Source: Deltaproteobacteria bacterium RIFCSPLOWO2_02_FULL_57_26
Lineage (GTDB): Bacteria; Desulfobacterota; Binatia; UBA9968
Assembly: GCA_001798455.1 (NCBI GenBank)
Contig: MGSI01000095.1
Coordinates: forward strand, 1-5,183
Length of the DNA: 5,183 nucleotides
Reading direction: 5' to 3'
Shown: piece by piece, positions 1 through 4,769 of the stretch
Numbering within the stretch: the first letter of the stretch is position 1
Layout of the letters: every line of letters starts with the position of its first letter
Translations under genes and position numbers: made by a program
The notes under the pieces: model-generated
What the model saw: the letters and a program-made list of their open reading frames with translations, nothing else
Told to the model about the DNA's origin: nothing
The model's database searches: none

Positions 1-4
1 CTAC

Positions 5-337
5 TCATTTCTTTTCCGGCCTGAGAACTTCCGGAAAATATCGGGAAGGGGCCCAGAGGTGGGTTGCAAAGTTGCGACAGCCGAGAATGCGCAGCTCGCG
101 CATGATGCGGACATAGTCGTCCGACTCGACGTAGTCCCGCCACGCTTCCAAGGAATCAAACTCGATGCCGATGGCGACCTGGGGAGTAACCTCAAGGGGA
201 TTGCGGTAATTGCGTATCTCCCGAACTCCCGGATGAGAGAGAGTCGCCGGGAGCCAATCATTCTTCGCCTTGTTGGCGTAGATCGTGAGATTGGCCTTCT
301 GGTCAGGAAGGTCCCACTGGATAAGATAAAGCACCAT
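5..337 (-). CDS. Small dimeric alpha-beta-barrel (ABM/EthD-like) protein
   Basis: This encodes a 110-residue protein of unknown specific function. Its size and alternating pattern suggest the ferredoxin-like alpha-beta-barrel fold of ABM, EthD or Dabb-type proteins. Seen in the sequence: an opening beta strand (VLYLIQWDL), a long amphipathic helix, a strand running through VAIGIEFDS, the stretch DSLEAWRDYVESDDYVRIM typical of the second helix in this fold, and a final strand (FATHLWAPSRYF). Such proteins often act as small cytoplasmic monooxygenases, isomerases or lyases on aromatic or polyketide substrates. The start ATG shares one base with the TAA stop of the upstream reductase gene (TAATG on the minus strand), so translation is probably coupled and the two products are likely used together. 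No strong separate ribosome-binding site is visible. It is the last gene of the run in this window. The fold assignment is inferred from pattern; the substrate is unknown. Confidence 0.8.
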   Translation of the reverse strand: MVLYLIQWDLPDQKANLTIYANKAKNDWLPATLSHPGVREIRNYRNPLEVTPQVAIGIEFDSLEAWRDYVESDDYVRIMRELRILGCRNFATHLWAPSRYFPEVLRPEKK

Positions 338-1128
338 TATTGAATCGCCCGCACCAGGCCCCCATCGATCTGAATCGTGGTTCCCGTAATATAGCTTGCC
401 CGTTCGGAGCCCAGGAAAACTACCAGATCCGCCGTTTCTTCGGCCGTCCCGTACCGCCCCAAGGGGATCTCAGTTTTCATCTGCTTCTCAACCTCTTCGA
501 GCGATTGGTTCAACCTCTTGGCCCGGTCTTCATTCAATTTGCGGTGCCGCTCGGTATCGATTCTCCCGGGGCAGACGTTGTTGACCAGGATGTTGTCCTT
601 GGCGAGCTCTCGCGACAGGGTCTTGGCCAGGCCAATGACGCCGCTGCGCAGGGCGTTGGACAAGACGAGCCCCGCAATGGGCTCCTTGACGGCGTAGGAG
701 GTGATATTGATCACCCGGCCACCGCCAACCTTACGCATGTGCGGGACCGCCTCCCGCGCAAGCCTGAGAGCGCTCAGAAAACTGAGTTGAAATGCCTTCT
801 CCCAATCCTCATCGGTCAACTTCATGAATTCTCCAGGAGGTGGCCCTCCGGCGTTTGTGACCACGATGTCGAGGCGACCGAACTGCTCCACGCTCTTGGC
901 CACAAATCTTTGAATATCTTCGAGCCGCGCCATGTCCGCGACCAGAGCCAGAACCTCTGCCCCAGTCTCACGGCGAATCATCGCGGCGGCCTCCTGAAGC
1001 CTACCCTCCCCGCGCGCGCAGATGCTGACCTTGGCGCCCTCACGCGCGAAACCCATCGCGATCGCCCTGCCCATCCCCTGGCTCGCGCCAGACACAAGCG
1101 CGACTTTCCCCCGCAAACCTAAGTCCAT
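337..1128 (-). CDS. Short-chain dehydrogenase/reductase, divergent BKR-like subgroup
   Basis: This encodes a 263-residue SDR-family protein, normal length for a classical SDR. The Rossmann glycine motif GASQGMG is at 14-20, the structural NAGG at 92-95, the post-catalytic PG at 187-188, and a C-terminal ITGTTIQIDGG typical of 3-oxoacyl-ACP-reductase-like SDRs at 247-257. Ser144 of the active site is present. At the positions expected 13 and 17 residues further on, where Tyr and Lys normally sit, there are Ser157 (codon TCC) and Arg161 (CGC). The helix-4 Asn is also absent (QLSFL around 114-118). I recall an SDR subgroup (NCBI conserved-domain class BKR_like_SDR_like) described as lacking the perfect tetrad, and the helix SNALRSGVIGLAKTLSREL fits it, so this is probably a family trait rather than damage. 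Cofactor and substrate are unknown. It lies downstream of the LigA gene and overlaps the next gene by one base. Confidence 0.92.
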   Translation of the reverse strand: MDLGLRGKVALVSGASQGMGRAIAMGFAREGAKVSICARGEGRLQEAAAMIRRETGAEVLALVADMARLEDIQRFVAKSVEQFGRLDIVVTNAGGPPPGEFMKLTDEDWEKAFQLSFLSALRLAREAVPHMRKVGGGRVINITSYAVKEPIAGLVLSNALRSGVIGLAKTLSRELAKDNILVNNVCPGRIDTERHRKLNEDRAKRLNQSLEEVEKQMKTEIPLGRYGTAEETADLVVFLGSERASYITGTTIQIDGGLVRAIQ

Positions 1129-1132
1129 TCGT

Positions 1133-1206
1133 TTTCAGCCTCCAGCATTCAGCGCTCAGCTTTCCCTCCCCAAAAAAAGCTGATAGCTAATGGCTAACAG
1201 CTGCTA
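1133..1206. repeat. Inverted heptad-repeat array between ligA-like and SDR genes
   Basis: On the plus strand four consecutive heptamers ending in AGC (TTTCAGC, CTCCAGC, ATTCAGC, GCTCAGC; 1133-1160) are followed by an 18-nt pyrimidine-then-A-rich loop (1161-1178). Then come four heptamers starting with GCT (GCTGATA, GCTAATG, GCTAACA, GCTGCTA; 1179-1206). The AGC and GCT cores pair at 7-nt intervals, and the innermost part gives an uninterrupted 8-bp stem (TCAGCTTT with AAAGCTGA). The array fills nearly the whole spacer between the LigA-like stop (1209) and the SDR start (1128). It could fold in the mRNA as an imperfect hairpin affecting RNA stability or translation; that role is inference. Confidence 0.75.
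1139..1143 (-). promoter_or_regulatory. Ribosome-binding site of the SDR gene, lying inside a heptad repeat
   Basis: On the minus strand GGAGG lies 10 nt before the ATG at 1128. It is formed by the junction of two heptamers (GCTGGAG and GCTGAAA) of the repeat array in this spacer, so the repeat itself appears to provide the translation signal. The spacing is a little long but workable, and no better candidate lies nearer the start. Confidence 0.6.
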
Positions 1207-1208
1207 AG

Positions 1209-1454
1209 CTATTTTTGAGTCCAGTAGACGTTACGGTGAAATTCCGGGTTGAGCCGCATCACGTAAAGGGCGAGCATTCCGTGGGCGCCAAGCTGCTTCA
1301 GTCGCCGCGGGTCGCCCGCGCTTAATGCTTCCCTCTCTTCCGGAGACAAATCGTAGCGCTCCATCACCTGCCTGAGATCGGCGAGCGCGCCCGTAAATGT
1401 CTCTTCATTCATCTTAAGATCGAACAGCAGTCGATTCAGGTGATAGCTGCTCAT
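1209..1454 (-). CDS. LigA-like small subunit of an extradiol ring-cleavage dioxygenase
   Basis: This encodes an 81-residue protein that looks like the LigA domain, the small helical subunit that caps the active site of class III extradiol dioxygenases such as protocatechuate 4,5-dioxygenase. Seen in the sequence: an all-helical profile, the stretch YDLSPEEREAL at 34-44, a DPRRLKQLGAHGMLALYVMRL block at 48-68 with the family-typical LGAH at 55-58, and a Trp-containing tail. It is shorter than the Sphingobium LigA I remember (about 139 residues), so it is the compact form. The start is well supported: GGGAGG at 1460-1465 lies 5 nt before the ATG on the minus strand. It directly follows the LigB-type gene on the same strand, so the two products probably form one enzyme. 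The order here is large subunit first, the reverse of the classic ligAB operon. The family is fairly sure; the substrate is not known. Confidence 0.8.
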   Translation of the reverse strand: MSSYHLNRLLFDLKMNEETFTGALADLRQVMERYDLSPEEREALSAGDPRRLKQLGAHGMLALYVMRLNPEFHRNVYWTQK

Positions 1455-1483
1455 CTTTACCTCCCATTAACAACCCGCCCTAG

Positions 1484-1552
1484 GCATGAGGCAACAGGCT
1501 TGAGGCTTGAGAAGATTCCATTTGCTCACGCCTCGCGCCTCACGACTCACGC
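1484..1552. repeat. Inverted heptad-repeat array between ligB-like and ligA-like genes
   Basis: On the plus strand four heptamers (GCATGAG, GCAACAG, GCTTGAG, GCTTGAG; 1484-1511) are followed by a 13-nt loop (1512-1524). Four inverted heptamers follow (CTCACGC, CTCGCGC, CTCACGA, CTCACGC; 1525-1552). GCTTGAG and the complement of CTCACGC (GCGTGAG) differ at one position, so the arms can pair as a long imperfect stem of about 28 bp with a regular mismatch. The last heptamer overlaps the end of the LigB-type gene, including its TGA stop at 1547-1549. The architecture matches the array at 1133-1206 although the heptamer sequences differ. Confidence 0.78.
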
Positions 1553-2419
1553 CTGTGTCAGTTTCCAACTGACAAAGCCCCACCCCGTGGCGACATGATC
1601 CGGCATATAAAAGTTCGAAGAAGCCCGGGCATCCCCGACGCATCCGATCACCACCATCCAGTTGAGAAACTCGGAATCACCCGCTTGGAGGAGTTGCTCT
1701 AGAGAATACCCCGCCAGCGATCGGCCTTTGCCCTCGCGGAGGAGTTCCAGAAGCCGATGATCGAATTGGCTATCGATCTCCCCGATCCTCGGGGAGCCGG
1801 GAAAATGGGAGAGGCCCCCTGTGGCCAGAATGGCGACCCGCTCCTGCGATCTTTGCGCAACCTCTCGGATCAACTCTCCTACCTGGTAGCAGCGCCGCGG
1901 CGTCGGAATCGGCTCCGCCCAGGTATTCACGTAAATGGGCAGAATCGGGATCTTGGGCTCCGGCAGCACAAAGTAGAGCGGAACTACCTGGGTATGTTGC
2001 AACTCCACATGTTCCCCGAAGGAGAAATCTATGCCTTTTTCCATACCGGCTTTCAGTATGGTTCGGCCCAACTCTTTGTGGTTGCGATAGCGAAATCGGT
2101 GCCGGGTAAACTGCCCCCTGACTTCGTCTGCCAGGGTAATAAAAAAGGTCGGGATATTGTTAAAGAAAAAATTGACGAACTGATCGTTGGCCACGACGAT
2201 CAGAACCTCTGGGCTGGCCGCCTCCAGGTCAGCGCGTAAAACCGCGAAGGCCTTCTCCGCCTCAAGCCGGAGCCTTTGCTGCGCCTCCAATGACGGCTTC
2301 GAAGAAACCGCTTGTGGGGCCATGCGGTAGTGAAGTTGCATGAAATCTTCCCACTCCGCGCCAGGCTCCAAAAGAATATTCGGGGCATGGCTGGCCGCCA
2401 GCGCAGCTACCAGAGACAT
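1547..2419 (-). CDS. LigB-type class III extradiol dioxygenase, large (catalytic) subunit
   Basis: This encodes a 290-residue protein of the LigB family, which opens catechol-type rings next to the hydroxyls using non-haem Fe(II). Counting from the ATG at 2419, His11 (SHAP) matches the first iron ligand of Sphingobium LigB, His205 (TGGLSH) the catalytic His, and Glu250 (GDSE) the Glu ligand. The HTQVVPL block at 142-148 and NNIPTFFIT are also family-typical. The second ligand is missing: where LigB has NDH, this protein has Asn78-Asp79-Gln80 (codon CAG), so iron binding may be altered or this is a specialised subgroup. A TTG at 2420-2422 could add one residue, but ATG is preferred; both lie within reach of the purine-rich GGAGGGGGG at 2426-2434. 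The stop codon lies inside a heptad repeat. The adjacent LigA-like gene is the expected partner. The substrate (protocatechuate, gallate or another catechol) is unknown. Confidence 0.9.
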   Translation of the reverse strand: MSLVAALAASHAPNILLEPGAEWEDFMQLHYRMAPQAVSSKPSLEAQQRLRLEAEKAFAVLRADLEAASPEVLIVVANDQFVNFFFNNIPTFFITLADEVRGQFTRHRFRYRNHKELGRTILKAGMEKGIDFSFGEHVELQHTQVVPLYFVLPEPKIPILPIYVNTWAEPIPTPRRCYQVGELIREVAQRSQERVAILATGGLSHFPGSPRIGEIDSQFDHRLLELLREGKGRSLAGYSLEQLLQAGDSEFLNWMVVIGCVGDARASSNFYMPDHVATGWGFVSWKLTQA

Positions 2420-2523
2420 CAAATTCCCCCCTCCGGCTTAGGGGCCGCATCCTATAACCCACCTCGTGAAAAATCAACCGACTAACAACACCACCGCATC
2501 GATCTCCACCAGGCAGTAGGGCG

Positions 2524-2701
2524 CTATAACTCTCTCACCTCTACGGTTTGAATCTCAATATTGGCTAGCTGGGGCACTTTTCCTTGCGCGTCCGCGCGCA
2601 CCGCCAACCCGCCCCCGAGGAACCGCCCATACAAATTTCGAGCTTAAACGGCGCCTCGGCGGTTAAGCGCAGTACACCGGAAATAACGAACTCATCCCCG
2701 C
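2524..2701 (-). pseudogene. Possible frameshifted gene remnant in the gap between the dehydrogenase and LigB genes
   Basis: The 279-bp gap 2423-2701 has no intact gene, but the minus strand reads like protein in two successive frames. From 2701 to about 2640 one frame gives GDEFVISGVLRLTAEAPFKLE. From about 2643 the next frame gives NLYGRFLGGGLAVRADAQGK, then VPQLANIEIQTVEVREL, ending in TAG at 2524-2526. Joining them needs one single-base shift near 2635-2645, in an AAATTT context. The composite is about 60 residues with alternating hydrophobic strands, and I do not recognise it. It has no clear start of its own. It could be a decayed small gene, a sequencing or assembly error in a real one, or chance. 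The rest of the gap down to 2423 shows only a weak minus-strand promoter-like pair (TTGATT at 2472-2477 and TATAGG at 2451-2456, 15 bp apart) before the LigB gene. Confidence 0.25.
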
Positions 2702-3778
2702 CTAGGGCTTCCTCTGCCAAACGCTCTTTCCGCCAAAGCGGGCCTCCCATCGCGGGATGACCTCCTTATTGTAAACGTTGTCGGGAACCTCGCCGCGCAA
2801 GGCGTGGAGCACCGAGTCGGTCGCCCAAAGAATGCCCGGCTTGAGCCCGCTACCGATGTTGGAAGAGACCATGTGGGGCGAAAGCAATACCTTATCGCCC
2901 AGTGTGCGCAGGGGATGTTCCAACGCGATCGGTTCCTCCTCGAATACGTCGAGCGCTGCGCCGGCGATCTGTCCTTTCTCCAGCGCTTCCACCAGCGCGA
3001 CCTCATCCACGCACGGACCCCGCGAGGTGTTAATAAGAATAGCGGTGGGTTTCATCAGAGCCAGTTGCTCGGCCCCGATCATGCGCCGGGTCTCCTTCGT
3101 AAGGACGACATGGAGGCTCACGACATCAGACTCCCGGAGAAGCGTCGGTAGGTCTACCCGTGTGACTCCATGCTCCGCGAATTTAGAGTCCGGGACGTAG
3201 GGATCGGTGGCCAGTATCCTCATCTTCCACGTCCGCATGAGGTCGGACACGCGGCTCCCGATCCGGCCGAGGCCGATGATACCGATGGTGATTCCCGGGT
3301 AACCATCGGCCCGGGAGCCGAAGTAGGTTCCCTGAAGCTTCGGGTCCCTCCACCGCCCGCCCTCCTTTAAGTACCGGTCCCGCTCGCGGATCTTCTTGAG
3401 CATGGTGAGCATCGCCGTGATCGTGCCTTCCGCCACACCGCCCCAGTTCGATTCGGTCGGTGAATGAGCTACCAGAATTCCTAATTCCGTAGCCGCATCA
3501 ACGTCCACATCGTCCACACCGATCGTGTACTTGGCGACGATGCGTAGCTTGTCCGAGCTTTCCATGATTTTCCGGGTAATGGGCGAACTCCGTATAGAGG
3601 TGCCCATCAGGGCATCGCACCCTTGCGCCATTCCAGCTACCTCGGACTCGTTGTCCCCCTGAGGGGTATCCCAAGACGCTTTTCCCAGGACCAGATCACA
3701 ACCCTGTTCCTCGAGCTTCTTGTGCGTCTCTCCCGTCGGATCCGCTGGCGCAAAAATAAAAACCTTGGCTGCCGTCAT
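2702..3778 (-). CDS. D-2-hydroxyacid dehydrogenase, phosphoglycerate-dehydrogenase type
   Basis: This encodes a 358-residue NAD-dependent D-isomer-specific 2-hydroxyacid dehydrogenase, which interconverts a 2-hydroxyacid and its 2-keto acid. Residues below are counted from the chosen ATG. An N-terminal catalytic half contains KYTIGVDDVDVDAA near 83-96. The Rossmann motif GLGRIG is at 169-174, followed by Asp192 at the end of the next strand, which points to NAD rather than NADP. The catalytic triad is complete: Arg253 (NTSRG), Glu282 (DVFEEEP) and His302 (SPH). There is no C-terminal ACT domain, so it is not the long, serine-regulated SerA form. It is somewhat longer than the usual 310-330 residues, through small insertions around 140-160 and a C-terminal tail. 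Two in-frame ATGs are present; the second, at 3776-3778, is chosen because of ribosome-binding-site spacing. It is first in the minus-strand gene run. Glyoxylate, hydroxypyruvate, phosphoglycerate or a catabolic hydroxyacid are all possible substrates. Confidence 0.92.
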   Translation of the reverse strand: MTAAKVFIFAPADPTGETHKKLEEQGCDLVLGKASWDTPQGDNESEVAGMAQGCDALMGTSIRSSPITRKIMESSDKLRIVAKYTIGVDDVDVDAATELGILVAHSPTESNWGGVAEGTITAMLTMLKKIRERDRYLKEGGRWRDPKLQGTYFGSRADGYPGITIGIIGLGRIGSRVSDLMRTWKMRILATDPYVPDSKFAEHGVTRVDLPTLLRESDVVSLHVVLTKETRRMIGAEQLALMKPTAILINTSRGPCVDEVALVEALEKGQIAGAALDVFEEEPIALEHPLRTLGDKVLLSPHMVSSNIGSGLKPGILWATDSVLHALRGEVPDNVYNKEVIPRWEARFGGKSVWQRKP

Positions 3779-3785
3779 TTCCATT

Positions 3786-3790
3786 CCTCC
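3786..3790 (-). promoter_or_regulatory. Ribosome-binding site that fixes the dehydrogenase start at 3778
   Basis: GGAGG on the minus strand is only 1 nt from the upstream ATG (3782-3784), which is too close to initiate, but 7 nt from the second in-frame ATG (3776-3778), which is ideal. The protein therefore most likely starts at the second Met, two residues shorter than the longest reading. Confidence 0.75.
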
Positions 3791-3925
3791 TTTTAGGATA
3801 AGGGAACACTCTCCCCTTCCTGCGTATCACTCGATCATGGACAATTCAAAGGCGCTCCCCTCTCCGATCGCATTACGGGTCGGAAAGCGCACCGAGAACT
3901 AGCGGTCACCGCGACGAACGGAGAG

Positions 3926-3954
3926 AAACTACACCGGCCATCCGAGGACGTCAA
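3926..3954 (-). promoter_or_regulatory. Candidate sigma70 promoter for the minus-strand gene run
   Basis: On the minus strand TTGACG (3949-3954) is followed after exactly 17 nt by TAGTTT (3926-3931). The -35 matches consensus at five of six positions, the -10 at only three. Transcription would start near 3919, leaving a leader of about 140 nt before the dehydrogenase. It is a reasonable but unproven candidate. Confidence 0.3.
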
Positions 3955-4040
3955 GAGTTCATTGCCCGAAAAGTCGTGACCTTATCGTGAATCTCGGTGG
4001 GGAAGACGGGGAAGTTAACCCACCAGGGAAAAACCAGGTG

Positions 4041-4081
4041 TGGCCAGGGACGGAATCGAACCGCCGACACGAGGAAAGGAA
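4041..4081 (-). repeat. Left direct repeat: 3' end of a tRNA (probably tRNA-Phe), att-like
   Basis: Read on the minus strand this is the 3' part of a tRNA: anticodon-stem 3' arm (TCCTC), variable loop (GTGTC), T stem-loop GGCGG-TTCGATT-CCGTC, acceptor strand CCTGGCC and discriminator A. The T stem pairs correctly. The combination matches the tRNA-Phe 3' end as I remember it, but the anticodon is not included, so the identity is not proven. No 5' half is present here, so it is not a functional tRNA. It is identical to the copy at 4770-4810 except for one base (A at 4075 against G at 4804). Confidence 0.75.
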
Positions 4082-4114
4082 GCTATCATGAGCGCCCGCT
4101 TTCCATTTTTCGGC

Positions 4115-4143
4115 TTGACAAGTATCACTTGTCAGATTAAGAT
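4115..4143 (+). promoter_or_regulatory. Strong sigma70-type promoter of higBA
   Basis: A perfect -35 TTGACA (4115-4120) is followed after the optimal 17 bp by TAAGAT (4138-4143, four of six consensus matches). Transcription should start near 4150, giving a leader of about 28 nt before the toxin ATG. It lies inside the repeat-bounded unit, so the operon carries its own promoter. Confidence 0.75.
4116..4134. promoter_or_regulatory. Palindromic operator, likely HigA-binding site
   Basis: TGACAAGT-ATC-ACTTGTCA is a perfect 8-bp inverted repeat with a 3-bp centre. It overlaps the -35 box and most of the promoter spacer. Antitoxins of the HigA family are known to repress their own operon by binding such palindromes with their HTH domain, so bound HigA dimers here would block RNA polymerase. 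Binding by this particular HigA is inferred from position and symmetry. Confidence 0.7.
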
Positions 4144-4177
4144 GTTTCGATAGTAGCGCCGTTGAAGCACCAAGGGG

Positions 4178-4456
4178 ATGATTCAGAGTTTTCGGCACAA
4201 GGGGCTCCAAAGGCTTTTTGTTGACGGCGAACGCAAAGGAGTCCGTCCTGATCTGATCGAGAAGATTGAGAACATCCTTGCTGTTCTCAGCCGTGCCAGG
4301 GTGCCCGATGATATGAATCTCCCTGGATTTAGGCTCCATCCCCTCAAGGGCGACTTGAAAGGCTTCTGGAGCGTGACCGTTCGGGCAAACTGGCGTATCA
4401 CCTTTCGTTTTCAAGACGGAGACGTGTGGGACGTAGATTTGATTGATTACCACTAG
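4178..4456 (+). CDS. higB: HigB toxin, RelE/ParE-superfamily mRNA interferase
   Basis: This encodes a 92-residue protein, the normal length for HigB, the ribosome-dependent mRNA-cleaving toxin of the HigBA type II system. Seen in the sequence: the family-typical opening MIQSFRHKGLQRLF, two N-terminal helices (to about residue 40), then the compact beta sheet with HPLKGDLKGFWSV at 54-66, the basic-aromatic core RANWRITFRF at 69-78 expected to contact RNA, and the usual ending DVDLIDYH. The start is chosen by homology to that opening; the ribosome-binding signal is poor, since AAGGGG directly abuts the ATG, which may keep toxin synthesis low. Toxin-before-antitoxin order is the rule for higBA. 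The stop TAG overlaps the antitoxin ribosome-binding site. The reading frame is intact and the key region complete, so the toxin is probably active. Confidence 0.93.
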   Translation: MIQSFRHKGLQRLFVDGERKGVRPDLIEKIENILAVLSRARVPDDMNLPGFRLHPLKGDLKGFWSVTVRANWRITFRFQDGDVWDVDLIDYH

Positions 4457-4460
4457 GAGG
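4455..4460 (+). promoter_or_regulatory. Ribosome-binding site of higA, overlapping the higB stop
   Basis: AGGAGG, whose first two bases are the last two of the higB TAG stop, lies 6 nt before ATG at 4467-4469. It argues against an upstream in-frame TTG at 4443 inside higB and fixes the antitoxin start. The strong site here contrasts with the weak one of the toxin, as expected if antitoxin must be made in excess. Confidence 0.8.
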
Positions 4461-4466
4461 CAGGCA

Positions 4467-4754
4467 ATGAAGATGAAGAACCCTCCTCATCCTGGTCGTA
4501 TTGTCCGCCAGGAGTGCATTGAGGCGTTGGGGCTCACAGTGACCGAAGCCGCGCGTGCCCTCGGAGTGACGCGCCAGGCACTTAACAACCTGGTGAACTT
4601 AAAGGCCGGGATCTCCCCGGAGATGGCGATCCGACTTTCCAAAGCCTTCGGTTCAAGCCCGGAGGTCTGGCTCGGCATGCAGATGGCTTATGACCTGGCA
4701 CAGCTCGAAAAAGAGGCAGGCAAAATTAAAGTCCAACGCGTCGCCGCAGCGTAG
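4467..4754 (+). CDS. higA: HigA antitoxin, XRE-family HTH regulator
   Basis: This encodes a 95-residue antitoxin that neutralises HigB and, in known systems, represses the operon. Seen in the sequence: the HigA-typical opening PPHPGRIVRQECIEALGLTV at 6-25, a helix-turn-helix in which TVTEAARAL (24-32) is the positioning helix and TRQALNNLVN (35-44) the recognition helix, then ISPEMAIRLSKAFGSSPEVWLGMQMAYDLAQ (49-79), the family signature, and a charged tail. The length is normal. The start at 4467 is set by the AGGAGG site; a longer reading from TTG 4443 would lie within higB. The gap after the higB stop is 10 nt, so the pair is one operon, presumably controlled by the palindrome at 4116-4134. 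The same frame stays open past the TAG stop to the window end, which may be chance. The family assignment is very sure. Confidence 0.95.
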   Translation: MKMKNPPHPGRIVRQECIEALGLTVTEAARALGVTRQALNNLVNLKAGISPEMAIRLSKAFGSSPEVWLGMQMAYDLAQLEKEAGKIKVQRVAAA

Positions 4755-4769
4755 GACAAATTTGGGATA

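Larger units (their letters stand above)
3779..4177. other. Divergent intergenic region between the dehydrogenase and higB
   Basis: This 399-bp stretch has no convincing gene. From left to right it holds the dehydrogenase ribosome-binding site, the candidate minus-strand promoter near 3926-3954, the first tRNA-end direct repeat (4041-4081), and the higBA promoter with its palindrome (4115-4143). The part between about 3955 and 4040 shows nothing I can assign; CCAGG occurs three times just before and within the start of the repeat (4023-4047). Confidence 0.6.

Noticed and set aside
340..1122. Long plus-strand ORF of 260 codons
   Set aside because: It is the mirror of the SDR gene and its translation has no recognisable motif.
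1133..1552. CRISPR array
   Set aside because: Units are 7 nt long without spacers and the halves are inverted relative to each other.
2642..2668. Imperfect inverted repeat (GCTTAA to TTAAGC) as a terminator
   Set aside because: The stem has mismatches and no T run follows on either strand; it lies within the putative coding remnant.
2565..2750. Minus-strand 61-codon ORF overlapping the dehydrogenase end, as an intact gene
   Set aside because: It begins inside the dehydrogenase and its second half reads like out-of-frame sequence; only its middle part is kept, as a possible remnant.
4041..4081. Functional tRNA gene
   Set aside because: Only the 3' portion is present; no D arm, anticodon or 5' acceptor strand is found nearby on the minus strand, and the same holds for 4770-4810.
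3959..4453. Minus-strand 164-codon ORF
   Set aside because: It is antisense to all of higB and crosses the left tRNA-end repeat; it has no family resemblance and no ribosome-binding site.
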